From: Flavobacterium swingsii
GTDB taxonomy: Bacteria; Bacteroidota; Bacteroidia; Flavobacteriales; Flavobacteriaceae
Direction: 5' to 3'
Assembly (NCBI RefSeq): GCF_900111965.1
Contig: NZ_FOJT01000004.1
Coordinates: forward strand, 372,001-436,000
Length of the DNA stretch: 64,000 bases
A model generated the notes under the pieces. It was not told the origin of the DNA. It did not search any database and saw nothing but the letters and a program-made list of their open reading frames with translations. Made by a program: the position numbers and the translations under genes. Shown one piece after another: positions 62,155 through 64,000 of this stretch (within the stretch, counting starts at the first letter, position 1; each line of letters starts with the position of its first letter).

Positions 62155-62775
62155 TTATTCGGTTCTAGTATTTGTAACTTCTCTATAAAATTTATCAAAA
62201 GATTTAGATTTAGTTCTGGATATATTTGGATCTATATTTTTATAAATTTTGACCCTATTTCTTCTGTTTTTTATATCTATATCCGATTTTAGTTTTGAAT
62301 GAAGCCATTGACTAGGATTAGGTATTTCTATATCAACATTTTCAAACTCCTCGACCAAAAGTACAGAATTAAAATTTTCATTATTTCTTAAGGAGATTAT
62401 ATCTGCACATATCCAACTTTCAAAAGTTCTATCAGCAATAACAACTACAATGCTCTCAGGCAGAATTAAACTTCCATTTTGTTGTGATTTAATAAAATCG
62501 TTGCAGTTTTGTGTTACAATTTCTTTTAGTTCAACACAATTATTAACCAATCCTTCTCGTAAAGCATCTCTATAATCTAGACTGATTACAATCTTTTTTG
62601 GAGCATAGAGTTTAATTATAGATAATAATTCTTCATGCGTATTTTTCATTATATTGCCAATTCCTCCAGCATTTACGATAGGCACGTAATATGGTGTATT
62701 TGGTATTTTTGATAATATAGAAGGGAATGAATCATATTCACAATGACCCTCAACAATGAGTCCTAAATCTACCAT
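62155..62775 (-). CDS. TOPRIM-like (DUF4276-type) protein, partner of an ATPase
   Basis: This 206-residue protein has a TOPRIM-style layout: LIVEGHCEYDSF with E9 and G10 near the start, SLDYRD near 66-70 (D67, D70), and a DRTFESWICAD motif (115-125) typical of DUF4276 proteins. It lies 3 bp downstream of an ABC-like ATPase gene, in the arrangement of two-gene defence systems that pair an ATPase with a TOPRIM effector. The nuclease activity is inferred only. The stop is 9 bp from site 10. Confidence 0.65.
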   Translation of the reverse strand: MVDLGLIVEGHCEYDSFPSILSKIPNTPYYVPIVNAGGIGNIMKNTHEELLSIIKLYAPKKIVISLDYRDALREGLVNNCVELKEIVTQNCNDFIKSQQNGSLILPESIVVVIADRTFESWICADIISLRNNENFNSVLLVEEFENVDIEIPNPSQWLHSKLKSDIDIKNRRNRVKIYKNIDPNISRTKSKSFDKFYREVTNTRTE

Positions 62776-62778
62776 ATC

Positions 62779-64000
62779 TTATATTGATTTAGGCACGCCA
62801 TTTAATAATCCTTTTGTCCAAAGGCTACCAATCTCTCCCATTGTAATATTTTCTTGACGAACAATGTCTTTTATTTTGTTATAATGAGTTCCTGTTTCAT
62901 CTCTTTCAGTAATTAATAATTCGTTTGGTTTTAGACATTCTAAAACTTGTTGTGAATGAGTTGTCAATATAACCTGAATATTCTTTTGTTCAATTGTACC
63001 TCTGATATGTTGCATCAAATCTTTTACCGCCCATGGATGTAAACCATGCTCTGGTTCTTCAATTAAAATGGTTGAGCCTTCATCATGTGATTCTAAACAT
63101 AATAAAATAGCTAAAGCTCTTAAAGTTCCATCAGATGCTTCCCAAGATTCTATAGGTCTTCCATCAAATATTTCTTCAAATACTAAATATTCTTTACCAG
63201 CCCTTAATGTTTCTGAATATACTTTGGTGAAATATGGAGAAATGTTACACATTGTATCAATGATTCTATTCCATGCAATCTTATTATCTTTTACAAACTT
63301 TTTAACAACGTTTGGAATATTATCTCCAGAAGTACTAACCTTATTTGTATTTGAAATACTTTGCTCTTGTCTTAATTCATTGATAAATAAATCATATCTC
63401 GATATTGATTTCATATCTTTAACTAATTTATTTAAATGTTGGCTAAAGTTTATTAAATGTCTATCAGTCGATAGTAAAGATGTCTGTTCTTGATGGTTTC
63501 TTATATTGCCTATTATGTTATCTATTAAGGTATCTACTTTTTTTATATTGATATCCTCAGAAAAAATCCCCCTTAAACCAATCCAATTAAGTAAAAGCCT
63601 TAAATTATCGGAATTTAATTCAAAATTTGTTTGGTATTTGAATTTATCTCTTGAATTTCTATAAAAACAAATAGAAGAATCTTTATAAGTGAGAAGAGTT
63701 TCTTCGTTAAGTTCTTCTTTTTCCTTGTTTTTAGAACTACTAATATTGCTATTATGCTCTAAATGATATGCTAATAAAAATACAGAATTTAAACTTAATT
63801 TTTCTTGACTTATTTTTATATTATTACCCCTTAATTTTTTAACAGTGATAGAATATTCTGCTATTAAGTTGCCATATTCAGTTGGCCATTTTTTTGGAGG
63901 GTTAATTTTAAATTCTAAATTTAATTTTATTTCCTTGCCTTTTAAATCTTTATATTGTTTTGGTAAAATTTCATCAAAGCCTCCTCTATTATAAATAGCA
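62779..64000 (-). CDS. AAA/ABC-like ATPase, partial (N-terminus beyond the window)
   Basis: The minus-strand frame is open without a stop from the window edge to 62779, giving at least 406 residues; an internal ATG at 63414 is therefore not the start. The visible part begins AIYNRGGFDEILP and ends with an SDGT signature (in WEASDGTLRAL), Walker B TILIEEPEHGLHP and the switch histidine ILTTHSQQ. This is the AAA_15/AAA_21 group related to OLD and SMC ATPases. The Walker A motif must be beyond 64000. It forms one unit with the TOPRIM-like gene. Confidence 0.85.
   Translation of the reverse strand, partial: AIYNRGGFDEILPKQYKDLKGKEIKLNLEFKINPPKKWPTEYGNLIAEYSITVKKLRGNNIKISQEKLSLNSVFLLAYHLEHNSNISSSKNKEKEELNEETLLTYKDSSICFYRNSRDKFKYQTNFELNSDNLRLLLNWIGLRGIFSEDINIKKVDTLIDNIIGNIRNHQEQTSLLSTDRHLINFSQHLNKLVKDMKSISRYDLFINELRQEQSISNTNKVSTSGDNIPNVVKKFVKDNKIAWNRIIDTMCNISPYFTKVYSETLRAGKEYLVFEEIFDGRPIESWEASDGTLRALAILLCLESHDEGSTILIEEPEHGLHPWAVKDLMQHIRGTIEQKNIQVILTTHSQQVLECLKPNELLITERDETGTHYNKIKDIVRQENITMGEIGSLWTKGLLNGVPKSI

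Larger units (their letters stand above)
54150..64000 (-). mobile_element. Integron-like gene-cassette array (runs off the window)
   Basis: Every gene is on the minus strand and lies between palindromic AAC...GTT sites. Cassette boundaries (GTT to AAC on the + strand) are: 54272-54692, 54782-54812, 54936-57285, 57406-~57490 (truncated), 57521-57960, 58079-61186, 61306-61925, 61991-62024 and 62143 to beyond 64000. Each intact cassette begins and ends with its own complementary arms, such as GTTACCTGCA/TGCAGGTAAC, GTTGGCGGTA/TACCGCCAAC, GTTGGCAGTA/TACTGCCAAC and GTTAGGCG/CGCCTAAC. Stop codons lie 9-21 bp from the next site. No integrase is in the window; the polarity places it to the right. Recognition as an integron is by structure, not by homology to known attC sequence. 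Confidence 0.8.

Noticed and set aside
63414..63416. ATG at 63414 as start of the ATPase
   Set aside because: The frame is open without a stop to the window end, and the upstream residues look like genuine protein (for example AIYNRGGFDEILP), so the gene is truncated by the window rather than starting here.
54150..64000. Transposon or IS cluster
   Set aside because: No transposase, no target-site duplications and no shared terminal repeats between different cassettes were seen. The complementary arms are private to each cassette.
1..64000. tRNA and rRNA genes
   Set aside because: No cloverleaf or rRNA-like sequence was noticed on either strand; this was by eye, so a tRNAscan run would be the decisive check.

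Overview
The window looks like a chromosomal segment of a Flavobacterium-type member of the Bacteroidota. The DNA is AT-rich. Many genes have the Bacteroidota -7 promoter element (TAnnTTTG), often only a few bases from the start codon. Ribosome-binding sites are mostly absent. Three secreted proteins end in type IX secretion (T9SS) sorting domains, and a T9SS plug-family protein and a DUF5686 outer-membrane protein are present.

Positions 1-53.9 kb are mainly core genome. In order: fatty acid desaturase; rsmG; a T9SS hydrolase-like protein; pruA; apaG; T9SS plug protein; a methyltransferase plus map; the rimP-nusA-infB operon with a terminator-like hairpin in its leader; universal stress protein; TerB; HupE/UreJ-like protein; dCMP deaminase; S41 protease; small lipoproteins; MarC; DUF3109; nrdB and nrdA; a T9SS BNR-repeat protein; rplM-rpsI-rpsB-tsf; a LamG/T9SS protein divergent from a hybrid histidine kinase/AraC regulator; a queuosine-precursor transporter; pyrH-frr; a secreted Ppx/ASKHA-like protein; an MFS transporter; a coiled-coil membrane protein; DUF5686; a CPA2 antiporter; an MMPL/RND exporter; asnS; rpoN. 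Several families of intergenic repeats are scattered between these genes, and three operon spacers are long hairpins built from short repeated motifs.

Positions about 54.1-64 kb are different. All genes are on the minus strand and are separated by palindromic sites of about 71-129 bp, four of which are closely related and 124-125 bp long. Each site runs from AAC to GTT. Outside the sites, each cassette carries its own pair of short arms that are inverse complements of each other, for example GTTACCTGCA ... TGCAGGTAAC. This is the layout of integron gene cassettes with attC sites (R, unpaired spacer, L, variable loop, L, R), but most cores do not fit the GTTRRRY consensus and no integrase lies in the window. 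The cassettes hold a DUF-like protein, a transglutaminase-like protein, small secreted or cytoplasmic unknowns, a probable SUKH-fold protein, a complete C-M-R restriction-modification operon with a Sau3AI/MutH-type endonuclease, and a split ATPase/TOPRIM-like pair that resembles a phage-defence module and runs off the window. Two mini-cassettes of 31 and 34 bp have arms but no gene, and one cassette is truncated. Gene polarity predicts that any integrase and attI site lie to the right of position 64000.
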